Part shown: in pieces, positions 39,098-48,023 of the stretch | How the letters are laid out: every line of letters starts with the position of its first letter | Position numbering within the stretch: position 1 is the stretch's first letter | Source: a virus | IMG/VR virus record: IMGVR_UViG_3300030329_006476 | Location: 1-64,000 of that record | Length of the DNA stretch: 64,000 bases | Strand: one strand, 5' to 3' | The notes under the pieces: model-generated | Told to the model about the DNA's origin: nothing | The model's input: the letters and a program-made list of their open reading frames with translations, nothing else | The model's database searches: none | Translations under genes and position numbers: made by a program

Positions 39098-39463
39098 CTA
39101 GAAGTCGGATTGTGCCAATGCAATATTTGAATCAACTAAACTTTTATGGAAGTTTCTTACGGTTAAAATGGATTCTTCGGCAAGCAACGCATCTGCCGAC
39201 GACTCCAACGGAGTAGTGGAGACTTGCTCTTGCGCCAGTTCCAATACATTATATATTGCTATCTTTAATTTTTCTACATTAGGGTGAGAAATTGAGGACT
39301 GTGCCATGCAACAGTCCTCATTAACTTCACCTTCGCTATTAGTTACTTCCATCCTCATTGTCCCATCATCATAGGGAGGAAGAGTAACTTTGTCAAACAC
39401 TTTTTCGTCCGCTCTAGTCATTTTTAAGCTTTCTAAAGCCTTACTCTTGAAGTTCGCTAACAT
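39098..39463 (-). CDS. Unknown protein
   Basis: 121 residues (MLANFKSKALESLKMTRADE). Helical C-terminal two-thirds. It overlaps the next gene upstream by 23 bases, in an operon with rIIB. Confidence 0.5.
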   Translation of the reverse strand: MLANFKSKALESLKMTRADEKVFDKVTLPPYDDGTMRMEVTNSEGEVNEDCCMAQSSISHPNVEKLKIAIYNVLELAQEQVSTTPLESSADALLAEESILTVRNFHKSLVDSNIALAQSDF

Positions 39464-39638
39464 TTTCTAGCTTGATATAGCGCTGAGTAGAATTAAAGGA
39501 TTCAAGTTCTTGGTTGGTGAAATGCGCCTCTCCGCTAGTGAGAAAAATCGGAGTGGGAAGAAGATTGTTTTCGAGAGTTGGCGCTTGCCCACTCTCCACC
39601 ATCACATACTCAAACTCTTGAGGGGTCTCGTCGCTCAT
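39441..39638 (-). CDS. Small acidic unknown protein
   Basis: 65 residues (MSDETPQEFEYVMVESGQAP). Overlaps the rIIB stop by ATGA, so it is co-translated with rIIB. Confidence 0.5.
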   Translation of the reverse strand: MSDETPQEFEYVMVESGQAPTLENNLLPTPIFLTSGEAHFTNQELESFNSTQRYIKLENVSELQE

Positions 39639-40750
39639 GAAAAAACGACAAGTTCGCTAGGGGTTTTGTCCTCGTTGACCTCAAGCGAAAACCCAAGGTC
39701 ACGAACAATTTGGGCAACATCCTTACAGCGCAACCCTTCATCCCTGCACACTTTGAGGGAAGAAATATGGTTGACGGAAGGGTCAATCCCAAGTTCGTGC
39801 TTGTTTTCGATGTAGTTACGAATTGCCAAGGATGCCATATCCAACCCCCCGTCAAACGAACTATCGACAACATCCATGTCGGAGTCATCCGTCCAAAGAT
39901 AGTCACGACCTTCATCCTCGTCATCCCAATCTTCACCTGCATCAACATCAGACCCATAGAGAGGCTTATTAGCTTCATAGACAGGCTTATTAATTTCGGT
40001 GCGAGTATCGGTAATATCCGCAACTACGGTATACTTGCAGACCCTCAACTTTTGGAAATCGCAATCAGTTGGAACGGAAACCGCATCTTCAGGGTCAAAT
40101 TCCACCACAAGCAAGCGTCCATCCTCTCCTGCCCAATTATTAGCGTAATCATAACTCCCAATATGGAGTCCATAGGAGCAATGATGGTCTCGATTGTCAT
40201 CCACGCACTTGCGCTGAACCTCAATCACCTCTCCAACCCCATTAAAGATTTGATGGCGCTCGTTGGTCTTGCCCTGTACCACAAAAGTATCGGCATTGCC
40301 CGTATGAGACCAGAAGTCGCCTTGAACCCCCTTGTATCCCAACACCTTACCTTCTGGAGTGTTGGGGAGAGACTTGTAGCTCAAGAACGAATACAATTCA
40401 TTCACCGAATTAGCAGAGGGATTAGACTGCAAACGAGTAATGAAATTCACTAGAGGAGCAGAATCCTTCATTCCTGCACGAAGCATCTCCAATAGTTTAT
40501 CAACTACAACTCCATGCAAACGATAGCCCTTGTAATAAACAATCTCGTTTTCAACCTTGATGTCGCCTTGGGCAAAATCTTCTACTGTCTTAACAATATC
40601 AAGATATTGAGGAATGTCTTCGTATCGTGCCTCAAAAATGGCATCTTTCAAAGGAGCAAAATTGGCGTTGCCTTCCCTGACGGAGTAAGGCTTGCCTTCC
40701 CAGAAAACGGTGATGGAATCTTCGCTAAGTATATAAGGAACTTTATTCAT
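39635..40750 (-). CDS. rIIB: RIIB-like protein
   Basis: 371 residues from ATG 40750. T4 rIIB-type features: DSITVFWEGKPYSVREGNAN at the start, FITRLQSNPSANSVNELYSFL, GKVLGYKGV, then HCSYGLHIGSYDYAN, and an acidic linker before a C-terminal helix-turn-helix-like end. RIIB acts with RIIA, encoded just upstream, in T4-type lysis control and superinfection/exclusion phenotypes; the biochemical role is unresolved. Shares a promoter motif with rIIA. Confidence 0.8.
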   Translation of the reverse strand: MNKVPYILSEDSITVFWEGKPYSVREGNANFAPLKDAIFEARYEDIPQYLDIVKTVEDFAQGDIKVENEIVYYKGYRLHGVVVDKLLEMLRAGMKDSAPLVNFITRLQSNPSANSVNELYSFLSYKSLPNTPEGKVLGYKGVQGDFWSHTGNADTFVVQGKTNERHQIFNGVGEVIEVQRKCVDDNRDHHCSYGLHIGSYDYANNWAGEDGRLLVVEFDPEDAVSVPTDCDFQKLRVCKYTVVADITDTRTEINKPVYEANKPLYGSDVDAGEDWDDEDEGRDYLWTDDSDMDVVDSSFDGGLDMASLAIRNYIENKHELGIDPSVNHISSLKVCRDEGLRCKDVAQIVRDLGFSLEVNEDKTPSELVVFS

Positions 40751-40786
40751 GGATTTAGTTGTTAGTTTGGTTCGATTTTTCAATGA

Positions 40787-40798
40787 TTATGTGATACA
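40787..40798 (-). promoter_or_regulatory. TGTATCACATAA motif upstream of rIIB
   Basis: A 12-base motif on the minus strand, 21 bases after a TTGACT and 36 bases before the ATG. The identical 12-mer lies upstream of rIIA with almost the same spacing to TTGACA. Confidence 0.45.
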
Positions 40799-40849
40799 TT
40801 TTGCACATTTTTATAGGATAGTCAAGAAAAAAAGTGAGGGAAGGCAAAA

Positions 40850-43168
40850 TTATTCGCCTCCCCCCACCATATCACACAAGAAAATATAGTTGAGAATATT
40901 CTTTCCAAGGTTGTCATCTCGTAGGGATTGCCAAGAGTAAATGTTCTTGGAAAGATTAGTTAAAAGAGGGTAGGAGTCGGCTACGGCATTACATTTCTGG
41001 TTGAAATCCTCCGTAGTGGAATTGAATGGGCAATGTTTCTGTACCCACTCAGAATCAGCGGACTCCATATACTTCAGGAGGCGCTGAAGAGGCACAAGGT
41101 TGTCCGTACCTTCCAGAGTCATCAGTTCAATATCGTGCATAAGGACTCTCCACGGATGCTTTCTATCCTTGATTTCCTTCTGGAGAAGCTTGCGAAAGTC
41201 ACCATTGTCCAACAGAGACGAAAGCTTTTTGTAGGAGTCCATGCTGTAGCGACTCTCGTCAAAAGAAGCAAGCCTTTGAGCGTCAAGCACCTTATCCTTA
41301 TGCTCCAAAATAAAACCCTTGGCAAAGTTTTGCTTGTACTTCTGCCAAGAGACCCAACGAGACTTGGTAAGCTTTGAGCAGTCTTTTCGGCGCACACCTA
41401 TCACCAAGGGAGGATTAACCTCCTCATTTTCATCGGCGTTTAACCTTTTAAGTTTAAAAACTCCAGAAATATCTCGGCGCAAACTCTCTAATGAGATGCA
41501 CTCTTCCTGACCCGTTCCGAATTCATCCACTACCTTATAATTTGCCAAAGGTACATAAATCAATTCCCTGTCTCCACTTTCTAGGTCATCAATAGAGTCG
41601 GTGCAATTAAGCCAATAATCGGTATTGCGTCGATGGGTTCGCCCTTCAGAATCAAACTCAAAGAAAGGAACATCCCCCCGACTTTCTCCGCTTACTGCCC
41701 GTCCACGGGACTGCAATTTAGCCTTTTCAACATCAGAAAAGTAGACAAATCGCTCCTTTTTTATCTTGGAAAAACCCATGCCCCTATCGACATCATAAAC
41801 ATACTCTTCTGCCCTGTCACCATCCCAAGAGACCAAATAAATAACCTCTAGCTTATCATTCTGACTAAAAAGAGTCCTTGCCCTTAAAGCGTTGCCATGA
41901 GTAGACTTCAAGTCCTGTATCGCCAAGACTGCATTAACTTGCGGATGAATGCGAGTTACGGCAGACGAAGTTACTTTGTATCCATCAGTAGCGTCAGCTT
42001 CGTCACTTTTACGATATTCTCGTATCGTTACCTCATCCTGCCACTTATAACTCCTGTTAATATCCGAATGACTGACCGAAACACCATCCCATTCAAAAGA
42101 GTCGCTAAAAATATCTCGCAAAGAATAAGGCAACGCATTGACAACCTGCGCATAGTAGATTTTAGCATCCCATAAATCTTCTGCACCAACTAATTTTTCC
42201 TTGGCAATTTCAGCAACATCGTCCTTTAGCTGAGAAAGGATTTCGATAATCTTTGCTTGGGTCTGAGCATTATACTCCAAAGATTCACGACTATGGTGCA
42301 ACTTGAGTTCACCAATATCTACTCGCACATAAAGATTGGAATGACATGCCAGTTGGTGTAATTTATCCCCCTCTTCCACCCCATCAAAATTAATGGCAGT
42401 AGCATCCAAGGGATACTTTACCCTGCCCATTAGAACCGTAGGATGGGCATGAGTCCTCTCCCAACTAGGGCGCTCATCCTGCACCATAAACCATGAACCG
42501 TCTTTTGCTTCAATAACGGTTTCCAATTCGGGAAAGAAATTTTCCTCTTCTGTGAGACCAATAAAATGAGGCAACTCATCTTGAGAAAAGAAAGTGAAAA
42601 AATCACGCACTACACCCCTAAAAGTGTCAGTATCCGTATCGACAATCGCAACCTCTACGCATAATCCATCAGCTTCATCAGAAACTTCTGAATGCAGTTT
42701 GGCGATTTGGGTATCGTCATCCTCATTAACAAAAACATTGTAAGAGGATTTGGTTCCATTGTGATAAGAAACTACAGTAAAGTTATCTCCATAAGACAGA
42801 GGCGCAAATTTGCCGATACCAAAAGCGCCGATATAATTGTTACTACCTCGCTTAGTGGACTTGCCATACTTGGAATAAAGACCAAAAACATCTTCTTCGC
42901 TCAACCCTCCCCCAAAATCCCTAACGATAAATCGAGGATTAAGAGTGGAAGGAATAGTGACTTCGATAGGACGAGTCGAATTAGCCTCGGCATTAGCATC
43001 CAAGGCATTAGCAACCACTTCCCTGACTACTGCCAGAGGAGGATTGGAATAATTGTTGCGCAAAAGAGATGCGACATAGCGCATGTCCTCGGCATCAATC
43101 GTGCAATTTACGGAATCGAAGTCATGCGACTGCACAACCCTCTTGGACTTGTCTTGTGTGATAATCAT
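40850..43168 (-). CDS. rIIA: RIIA-like protein with GHKL ATPase domain
   Basis: 772 residues. The N-terminal Bergerat ATP-binding fold is clear: VREVVANALDANAE (N-box), FIVRDFGGGLSEEDV (G1) and IGAFGIGKFAPLSYGDNF (G2), as in HSP90/MutL-type proteins and T4 RIIA. The remainder is a long alpha/beta region typical of RIIA. It precedes rIIB. No Shine-Dalgarno: the leader is C/A-rich (CCAACACACAAGAAA). Confidence 0.85.
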   Translation of the reverse strand: MIITQDKSKRVVQSHDFDSVNCTIDAEDMRYVASLLRNNYSNPPLAVVREVVANALDANAEANSTRPIEVTIPSTLNPRFIVRDFGGGLSEEDVFGLYSKYGKSTKRGSNNYIGAFGIGKFAPLSYGDNFTVVSYHNGTKSSYNVFVNEDDDTQIAKLHSEVSDEADGLCVEVAIVDTDTDTFRGVVRDFFTFFSQDELPHFIGLTEEENFFPELETVIEAKDGSWFMVQDERPSWERTHAHPTVLMGRVKYPLDATAINFDGVEEGDKLHQLACHSNLYVRVDIGELKLHHSRESLEYNAQTQAKIIEILSQLKDDVAEIAKEKLVGAEDLWDAKIYYAQVVNALPYSLRDIFSDSFEWDGVSVSHSDINRSYKWQDEVTIREYRKSDEADATDGYKVTSSAVTRIHPQVNAVLAIQDLKSTHGNALRARTLFSQNDKLEVIYLVSWDGDRAEEYVYDVDRGMGFSKIKKERFVYFSDVEKAKLQSRGRAVSGESRGDVPFFEFDSEGRTHRRNTDYWLNCTDSIDDLESGDRELIYVPLANYKVVDEFGTGQEECISLESLRRDISGVFKLKRLNADENEEVNPPLVIGVRRKDCSKLTKSRWVSWQKYKQNFAKGFILEHKDKVLDAQRLASFDESRYSMDSYKKLSSLLDNGDFRKLLQKEIKDRKHPWRVLMHDIELMTLEGTDNLVPLQRLLKYMESADSEWVQKHCPFNSTTEDFNQKCNAVADSYPLLTNLSKNIYSWQSLRDDNLGKNILNYIFLCDMVGGGE

Positions 43169-43195
43169 TTTCTTGTGTGTTGGATTAACTGATTG

Positions 43196-43207
43196 TTATG
43201 TGATACA
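43196..43207 (-). promoter_or_regulatory. TGTATCACATAA motif upstream of rIIA
   Basis: Identical to the motif before rIIB; 22 bases after TTGACA and 27 bases before the rIIA ATG. Confidence 0.45.
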
Positions 43208-43244
43208 GTCTGTCAGATTAGGAAAGTAATGTCAACAGTTTTTT

Positions 43245-43403
43245 TTATTCTACGAGACAATTCCCCTCTCCTCCTAGTAAATATCGAGCTTGCATAAGGC
43301 AATTTATCTCATGTATGTAGCGTTCCTCGTTCTCTTGAGTGTCGATTGAGTAATTTTCAATCTCTTCAATTTTTTTGTCGATTAACTCTAGTAGTTCTTT
43401 CAT
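43245..43403 (-). CDS. Small helical unknown protein
   Basis: 52 residues (MKELLELIDKKIEEIENYSI). Acidic coiled-coil-like. Starts by ATGA overlap with the previous gene. Confidence 0.5.
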   Translation of the reverse strand: MKELLELIDKKIEEIENYSIDTQENEERYIHEINCLMQARYLLGGEGNCLVE

Positions 43404-43585
43404 GCTTTTGTCCTGTATTTACTTTCTTGAGCCTTTCTTACTTTTAAAGTGACCATCACATTAGGGTCAAAAAGAGATTGTGTCAAGCCCTTATTGCCAG
43501 TATGTGACATTTTTTTTGAAACCGTGTGAAGTTTCTCGCTTTCCTCTTTTGGGGTTACACCCTTAGTCGTTGCTTTCTTGCTCAT
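43400..43585 (-). CDS. Small basic unknown protein
   Basis: 61 residues, Lys/Ser/Thr-rich (MSKKATTKGVTPKEESEKLH) with a strand VMVTLKVRKAQ. Overlaps its neighbours. Confidence 0.45.
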   Translation of the reverse strand: MSKKATTKGVTPKEESEKLHTVSKKMSHTGNKGLTQSLFDPNVMVTLKVRKAQESKYRTKA

Positions 43586-43755
43586 TATTTACTTCCCCCA
43601 TTTATTTGGACATTTTCTCTTTGTTGGGCATGATAAGCTACTTCAATTTCTTTTACAACTAAGTCATTGATGTTACTTAAATCCTCTATGTCTGTATTTA
43701 GCTTTGCATCCAATATTTGTGCAATTTCCTCGGTTATCTCGTAAAACTCACTCAT
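43585..43755 (-). CDS. Small acidic unknown protein
   Basis: 56 residues from ATG 43755 (MSEFYEITEEIAQILDAKLN). Helical. AGAGGAAT lies upstream on the minus strand. Confidence 0.45.
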   Translation of the reverse strand: MSEFYEITEEIAQILDAKLNTDIEDLSNINDLVVKEIEVAYHAQQRENVQINGGSK

Positions 43756-43791
43756 GCTAATTATTCCTCTTAGATTCATTATGCCTCCACA

Positions 43792-44007
43792 TTAAACTAA
43801 CTTTTTCAACCTGTCAAGCACTTTTTCTTCCAAATCGTTAGCGCTTAATTCGCCAAACTCTTTTACTTCATCCAGAATACAGACCACTTTGGCGCAAATA
43901 AACCTTTTGCCCGTTAAAAATCCTGCATCCCAATTATCCATGACGCAACCGTAGGAGGTGCGCTTATCATCTTCTTTATATGCTTCTACTATTTGGCTTG
44001 CATTCAT
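43792..44007 (-). CDS. Small unknown protein
   Basis: 71 residues (MNASQIVEAYKEDDKRTSYG ... ICAKVVCILDEVKEFGELSA). Starts by TGATG overlap with the gene upstream. Confidence 0.5.
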   Translation of the reverse strand: MNASQIVEAYKEDDKRTSYGCVMDNWDAGFLTGKRFICAKVVCILDEVKEFGELSANDLEEKVLDRLKKLV

Positions 44008-44270
44008 CAGAAGTTCGGCTTACTCATGTCCTTTACCAAGCTTTTCTGGCGCTTGGATTCCGATTTGTGGTCGCCATGAGTTTTAAGTCGATGTATGGCA
44101 ACTTCTTCTTTAATCCTACCTGCAAGCACATCCGTCACCATCACGGTTACGGGACGATAAGTTAAACGATGGGGAAAGGTGCGATAAAGAAATTTATAAA
44201 ACTTTCCACTAATTCTTCCTTGCTTTAATTTTTTGTGCAAGAATTCTCTGTATTTGCATTTAGTGTTCAT
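44007..44270 (-). CDS. Basic unknown protein
   Basis: 87 residues, very basic (MNTKCKYREFLHKKLKQGRI ... LKTHGDHKSESKRQKS); may bind nucleic acid. ATG overlaps the stop of the small membrane protein upstream. Confidence 0.5.
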   Translation of the reverse strand: MNTKCKYREFLHKKLKQGRISGKFYKFLYRTFPHRLTYRPVTVMVTDVLAGRIKEEVAIHRLKTHGDHKSESKRQKSLVKDMSKPNF

Positions 44271-44369
44271 TTAATCAGAGTCCACACTAGTGACAATTAA
44301 AAGAAAAAGCAAGACTAAAACGCACCCAATTAGAACATTTATGCCCTGAAATACTTCGGGGAAATTCAT
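44271..44369 (-). CDS. Tiny single-pass membrane protein
   Basis: 32 residues with one hydrophobic helix (VLIGCVLVLLFLLIVTSV). ATGA overlap with the gene upstream and abutting the next gene support it. Confidence 0.45.
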   Translation of the reverse strand: MNFPEVFQGINVLIGCVLVLLFLLIVTSVDSD

Positions 44370-44554
44370 TCAAAATCCTTTACGATAGTCTTGTCGAACA
44401 ATTTGTCGGAAAGATAGCGCAAGCGTCCTGCGATTATATTAAGCTCAACACTCGTAGTTTTAAAGGCGACATCAGAGTTGCATGGCGCTTTTCTAAGCAT
44501 CTTTAAGTGCGAGATTTGGTTATCCAACATACTGTATATTTCTTCTTGAGTCAT
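44366..44554 (-). CDS. Small helical unknown protein
   Basis: 62 residues (MTQEEIYSMLDNQISHLKML). Two helices; no family recognised. Confidence 0.5.
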   Translation of the reverse strand: MTQEEIYSMLDNQISHLKMLRKAPCNSDVAFKTTSVELNIIAGRLRYLSDKLFDKTIVKDFE

Positions 44555-44584
44555 CTCGTCATTTACTTAAAGGCGTTATATTCT

Positions 44585-44833
44585 TTATTTTCCAGATTTA
44601 TTTTCACGATTTGTGATTTTTTTAAATTTAGTGATGTCGCCACTCCACCAAGAAGGCACTTCTATAGCTTCACCCCCTCGGACTTTAATCAATTTTCTCG
44701 GCACATCATAAAAAGCATATTGTCTATTCTGCTGTTTTGCAGTCTCCTTTTGAAAGTAATAGGTTTTTGATGCAATAAAGTCCTCGTCCTTATCCAAGGA
44801 GACCAATTTATATTCATACAATTTCTTCTTCAT
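44585..44833 (-). CDS. Small unknown protein with WWSG motif
   Basis: 82 residues (MKKKLYEYKLVSLDKDEDFI). Contains EVPSWWSGDITKFKKI; a YTWWSGSKESARLGGF segment occurs in the protein at 46254-46577, so the two may share a module. Confidence 0.5.
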   Translation of the reverse strand: MKKKLYEYKLVSLDKDEDFIASKTYYFQKETAKQQNRQYAFYDVPRKLIKVRGGEAIEVPSWWSGDITKFKKITNRENKSGK

Positions 44834-44889
44834 ATACTATAGAGGGGAGTTAGACTTATTTTTTCGGTTTTATTTTCAAGATTTGCGAT

Positions 44890-45186
44890 TTAATTCCAAT
44901 CGAAGTCTATTGAGTGAGCAAATGCCATTCTATCTTTCCAAGGTTTTCCGTATTCGTCTTGTTGAGTAGGGTCGGTAATCCTTACTATAATACTCATACC
45001 TTCATGCAATTCCTCCCCATCGGTGGAGAATATACATTCTATATTTAAAGTGTCCGTATGTTCGATATGAACATCCTCCTTATAGTCAAGGAAGTGGACA
45101 GGTACGGATAGACCATCTTCTACTAAATCATCTCTGATAGTCAAGTGACTACCATCATACTCCAATTCATTACATTTTACTTTCAT
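44890..45186 (-). CDS. Small beta-rich unknown protein
   Basis: 98 residues (MKVKCNELEYDGSHLTIRDD). Beta pattern throughout, ending in an acidic WKDRMAFAHSIDFDWN. No family recognised. Confidence 0.5.
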   Translation of the reverse strand: MKVKCNELEYDGSHLTIRDDLVEDGLSVPVHFLDYKEDVHIEHTDTLNIECIFSTDGEELHEGMSIIVRITDPTQQDEYGKPWKDRMAFAHSIDFDWN

Positions 45187-45204
45187 GACTATTATCCAAC
45201 AAGA

Positions 45205-45813
45205 TTATACCGCAATTAACTCAAGGTCATCAACCGACTCACCAACTCCATTACGAAGAGGTACTACTTTCTCAACCAAAAATTTCCTAATAGCTTCAAG
45301 AATACTCACGACTTCCAAGAATTCACGATGAGACAAATCATGGTTAGCGCCTTGACCTGCATACGAAAAGCGATAACCTTCCCCCAACGGACAAGCATTG
45401 CCCACCGCAATCCTTGCCCAATCGCCACCATTAACCCTCTTCCATTCATAAGACTGGTGACGAGAGATTATATGAGTCAAAAGATACAAGGAGCCAAGGT
45501 TGTTACCTACACTATCTCGTCGCTCGGTAAGGTCGATAAAATCGACGCTTGCCCAAGGATAGTCGGTTTTCAAATCATTCAAGCGCACCATAACCCCTTT
45601 GCAATTGTTGGTGCTGTAATACCCACCATAACCTTTAATGGCAACACCCCCCGTTTCCTTGGCTAATAGGTCATCCCTCTCCCTTTTGGTTTTCCAAGAC
45701 ATAAGGTTCTGGGGAGGCAATAGCTTTTTAGTAAGAGCATTGCGCTTAAATATAATACTATCTGGGCTGAAGTTAGTCCATTCAATGTTTTGGCTTGCGA
45801 AATAATTGTTCAT
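45205..45813 (-). CDS. Unknown protein
   Basis: 202 residues. GGVAIKGYGGYYSTNNCKGV and LGEGYRFSYAGQGANHDLSH are the most distinctive segments. It has a classical promoter and a leader with AAAGGAC. No family recognised. Confidence 0.55.
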   Translation of the reverse strand: MNNYFASQNIEWTNFSPDSIIFKRNALTKKLLPPQNLMSWKTKRERDDLLAKETGGVAIKGYGGYYSTNNCKGVMVRLNDLKTDYPWASVDFIDLTERRDSVGNNLGSLYLLTHIISRHQSYEWKRVNGGDWARIAVGNACPLGEGYRFSYAGQGANHDLSHREFLEVVSILEAIRKFLVEKVVPLRNGVGESVDDLELIAV

Positions 45814-45845
45814 GGGTTCAAGTCCTTTCTGATTAATAAAGCCCC

Positions 45846-45874
45846 ACTATAAAGAGACTTAGGTGGGATGTCAA
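45846..45874 (-). promoter_or_regulatory. Promoter of the 45205-45813 gene
   Basis: TTGACA, 17 bp, TATAGT. The leader of about 25 bases carries AAAGGA. Confidence 0.75.
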
Positions 45875-45881
45875 GACTTTT

Positions 45882-46061
45882 TTAAATATCTTCTGGGATA
45901 GGTACTCCAAAAGTGTTTTCCCAATCCTCACGAATTTCTATATCGGGCATATTCTCAAGTCCTTCAAACCCCTCAATCAACATATTTGTGAGGTCAAGAA
46001 TAGTCATATTCATTACCTCTAGTTGCGCCAATTCATAGCGCATATCGTCCATAGTTTTCAT
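45882..46061 (-). CDS. Small acidic unknown protein
   Basis: 59 residues (MKTMDDMRYELAQLEVMNMT ... IREDWENTFGVPIPEDI). ATGA overlap with the gene upstream. Confidence 0.5.
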   Translation of the reverse strand: MKTMDDMRYELAQLEVMNMTILDLTNMLIEGFEGLENMPDIEIREDWENTFGVPIPEDI

Positions 46062-46261
46062 GTCTCTATTTCTCCATGTCTCCTTAATTCTTCAATATAA
46101 TCGTCAAAAAAAGCCAATGCAACTACATAGTCATCGCTCTCGGCGCAATGTCCATCGTTATCAAGCTGATTCATGTGCATTGCGCAACCCTCACGCACTT
46201 TCTGAAGTATATCGCCCAGAGGAATTGGGTCATGTTGCTCTATGGTGTCATATTCACCCAT
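46058..46261 (-). CDS. Small acidic unknown protein
   Basis: 67 residues (MGEYDTIEQHDPIPLGDILQ). His/Asp/Glu-rich and helical. Overlaps both neighbours. Confidence 0.5.
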   Translation of the reverse strand: MGEYDTIEQHDPIPLGDILQKVREGCAMHMNQLDNDGHCAESDDYVVALAFFDDYIEELRRHGEIET

Positions 46262-46577
46262 TATGTTCCTTTAAGTGTTCTTCTGATTTCTTTAGTCCTA
46301 CTGCAAAATCCCTAACTTCCCTCAAAGCATGACAGAACTCGTCAATCTTGTCAAGGGGAATGTCAAAATTCTTCCAATAACTCTCTCCATGAGAAGTGTG
46401 AGCAGTTACCTTTACTGACCCATCAACCTCCGACTCATTATATTTGCCTATATTAGTAATAGTGAAACCCCCAAGGCGAGCAGACTCCTTGCTCCCACTC
46501 CACCAAGTATATTTGGGTTGCTCGGATTTCTTTTTGCCTTCTGCCCACTTAACTTCTTTATACATTTTTGTATTCAT
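46254..46577 (-). CDS. Unknown protein with WWSG motif
   Basis: 107 residues. YTWWSGSKESARLGGFTITN is followed by a beta-rich part and a basic helical C-terminus. See the related WWSG segment at 44585-44833. Confidence 0.5.
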   Translation of the reverse strand: MNTKMYKEVKWAEGKKKSEQPKYTWWSGSKESARLGGFTITNIGKYNESEVDGSVKVTAHTSHGESYWKNFDIPLDKIDEFCHALREVRDFAVGLKKSEEHLKEHNG

Positions 46578-46741
46578 GATTCTATTTCCTTTATTTCTAC
46601 AAAGATATGATAATCATCTTGGTCTCGGCTTATTTTAAGAGTAACTGATTTGTTGTAGTCCTTCCAGAGTAATTGCTTGACGAGAGTTGTAACATTATCG
46701 TCATGTAAGCCTCCCAAGACTACTCCCACCTTATGCTTCAT
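46574..46741 (-). CDS. Small unknown protein
   Basis: 55 residues (MKHKVGVVLGGLHDDNVTTL), beta-alpha-beta pattern. ATGA overlap with the next gene. Confidence 0.5.
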   Translation of the reverse strand: MKHKVGVVLGGLHDDNVTTLVKQLLWKDYNKSVTLKISRDQDDYHIFVEIKEIES

Positions 46742-46913
46742 CGCTCTGAGCTAAATACTCCTCGACTGCTTGGGAAATTTCTGCTTCAATTGTCTCGTCA
46801 TCCTCCTCGTTTAATTCCATGTCGTAAGCTGAGTCCATAAAGCGCTCTGCTTCTGGATGAGTCAAGCGCCCTTCGGCGACCAACTCGGTAAGATATATAT
46901 TTACTTCATTCAT
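46731..46913 (-). CDS. Small acidic unknown protein
   Basis: 60 residues from ATG 46913 (MNEVNIYLTELVAEGRLTHP); that start overlaps the previous stop as ATGA. Glu-rich C-terminus. Confidence 0.5.
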   Translation of the reverse strand: MNEVNIYLTELVAEGRLTHPEAERFMDSAYDMELNEEDDETIEAEISQAVEEYLAQSDEA

Positions 46914-47074
46914 TTCCCACCATCTTTCCATACTTTGCCATCTTTGTCAAGCTCGGAACTCAAAATCATGACTTTCCTATAAAATGGATACAACCAACCA
47001 AAATGATTAAAGCGCAAAAACCAACTAACCAAATCTCCCACATGATAGAGGAGTCTACTTAGAAATGTTTTCAT
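46910..47074 (-). CDS. Small conserved phage protein
   Basis: 54 residues (MKTFLSRLLYHVGDLVSWFL ... YRKVMILSSELDKDGKVWKD). The pattern RLLYxxGDxVSxxL ... LYxxYxxxMxxSxxLDxxGxxWK is one I know from many small phage proteins of unknown function. Confidence 0.6.
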   Translation of the reverse strand: MKTFLSRLLYHVGDLVSWFLRFNHFGWLYPFYRKVMILSSELDKDGKVWKDGGK

Positions 47075-47077
47075 TAC

Positions 47078-47347
47078 TCATAATGTACTTCCATGCTCGT
47101 CATCACAAATAATTCTTCCACCCGTAGATTCGTATAACGCTTTGGAATCGCTCATAGGGACGAAAACTTTATTTAATAACATTTGTTTTTCTGATGATTT
47201 TATTTCATCTACATAACAGATATTAAAATCACAATCCATTAAAGTTTTGTATACATCTAATTCTCTAACTTTTTGTTCGGCTTCTTCTTCTGAATCAGCC
47301 TCGACTTCAAAACTATTAAAAATTTTTACTCCAACTTGGTATTTCAT
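47078..47347 (-). CDS. DpnD-like small protein
   Basis: 89 residues: MKYQVGVKIFNSFEVEADSEEEAEQKVREL, the strand-strand-helix start shared by DpnD/PcfM-type proteins, then an unrelated C-terminal part. One of at least five such proteins between 47 and 53.2 kb. Function unknown. Confidence 0.55.
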   Translation of the reverse strand: MKYQVGVKIFNSFEVEADSEEEAEQKVRELDVYKTLMDCDFNICYVDEIKSSEKQMLLNKVFVPMSDSKALYESTGGRIICDDEHGSTL

Positions 47348-47823
47348 TGTTTGTCCTCTTTTCTCTCTGTGCGTATTATGTGATGCACTTCTTCCTCAAA
47401 TTCTTCAGTACAATACCATTCTACATGCGTAACCCCCTTGAGGGTATCGCAGTCATCGTCAAAAAAGGATTTAGTTATTCCAAGTGGAGGACTCCATGCC
47501 GTTCTAAAACAATACTCTACATGAGTGTCGGATTCATTGACAATTTCTGCATCCTGAGAGTTCCATTTAGTACCCCAATTATTTAAACTCCATACATACC
47601 AATTATTAGGCTTGCCTTCTTTGATAACAAGGTCGCCATCGACCATCTCCATGTCATCGCTATTTACTCCACCCTTCGCTTGAAACTTCTTTGAGTTTTT
47701 GGGCATAGGTATAATTTTATTAAAATCAAAGACATTATCTTTGGATTTAAATTTCTTTTTAAGCTCGGAAATTTTTTCCTTAGAAGCTTCAATTCTAAAT
47801 GTATTAGTAACCCAGTTAGGCAT
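47344..47823 (-). CDS. Api92/YubB-like protein
   Basis: 159 residues: MPNWVTNTFRIEAS at the start, FDFNKIIPMPKN, SLNNWGTKWNSQDAE and the FRTAWSPPLGITKSF pattern. These are the hallmarks of the Api92-like/YubB ferredoxin-fold family (DUF1281) of phages and plasmids. Function unknown. Confidence 0.75.
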   Translation of the reverse strand: MPNWVTNTFRIEASKEKISELKKKFKSKDNVFDFNKIIPMPKNSKKFQAKGGVNSDDMEMVDGDLVIKEGKPNNWYVWSLNNWGTKWNSQDAEIVNESDTHVEYCFRTAWSPPLGITKSFFDDDCDTLKGVTHVEWYCTEEFEEEVHHIIRTERKEDKQ

Positions 47824-47843
47824 TTTTTCTCTCCTTTTATTTA

Positions 47844-48023
47844 TTATTGCGGATAATTATGATGATGTCTTAGCTCGTCTACTTTGTCAATCACTAAATC
47901 AAAATTATTGCAGGTGCATTCTTGGGAATCGTCTGAATCCGCAGGACACACATGGAAATCTGCGTCACGCAAATCCCTTATTTGTTGCATTATTTGTTCT
48001 AAATAAGATTCAAAATCAGTCAT
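47844..48023 (-). CDS. Small Cys/His-rich acidic protein
   Basis: 59 residues (MTDFESYLEQIMQQIRDLRD). Contains HVCPADSDDSQECTCNNF and ends HHHNYPQ, so a metal site is possible. Confidence 0.5.
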   Translation of the reverse strand: MTDFESYLEQIMQQIRDLRDADFHVCPADSDDSQECTCNNFDLVIDKVDELRHHHNYPQ

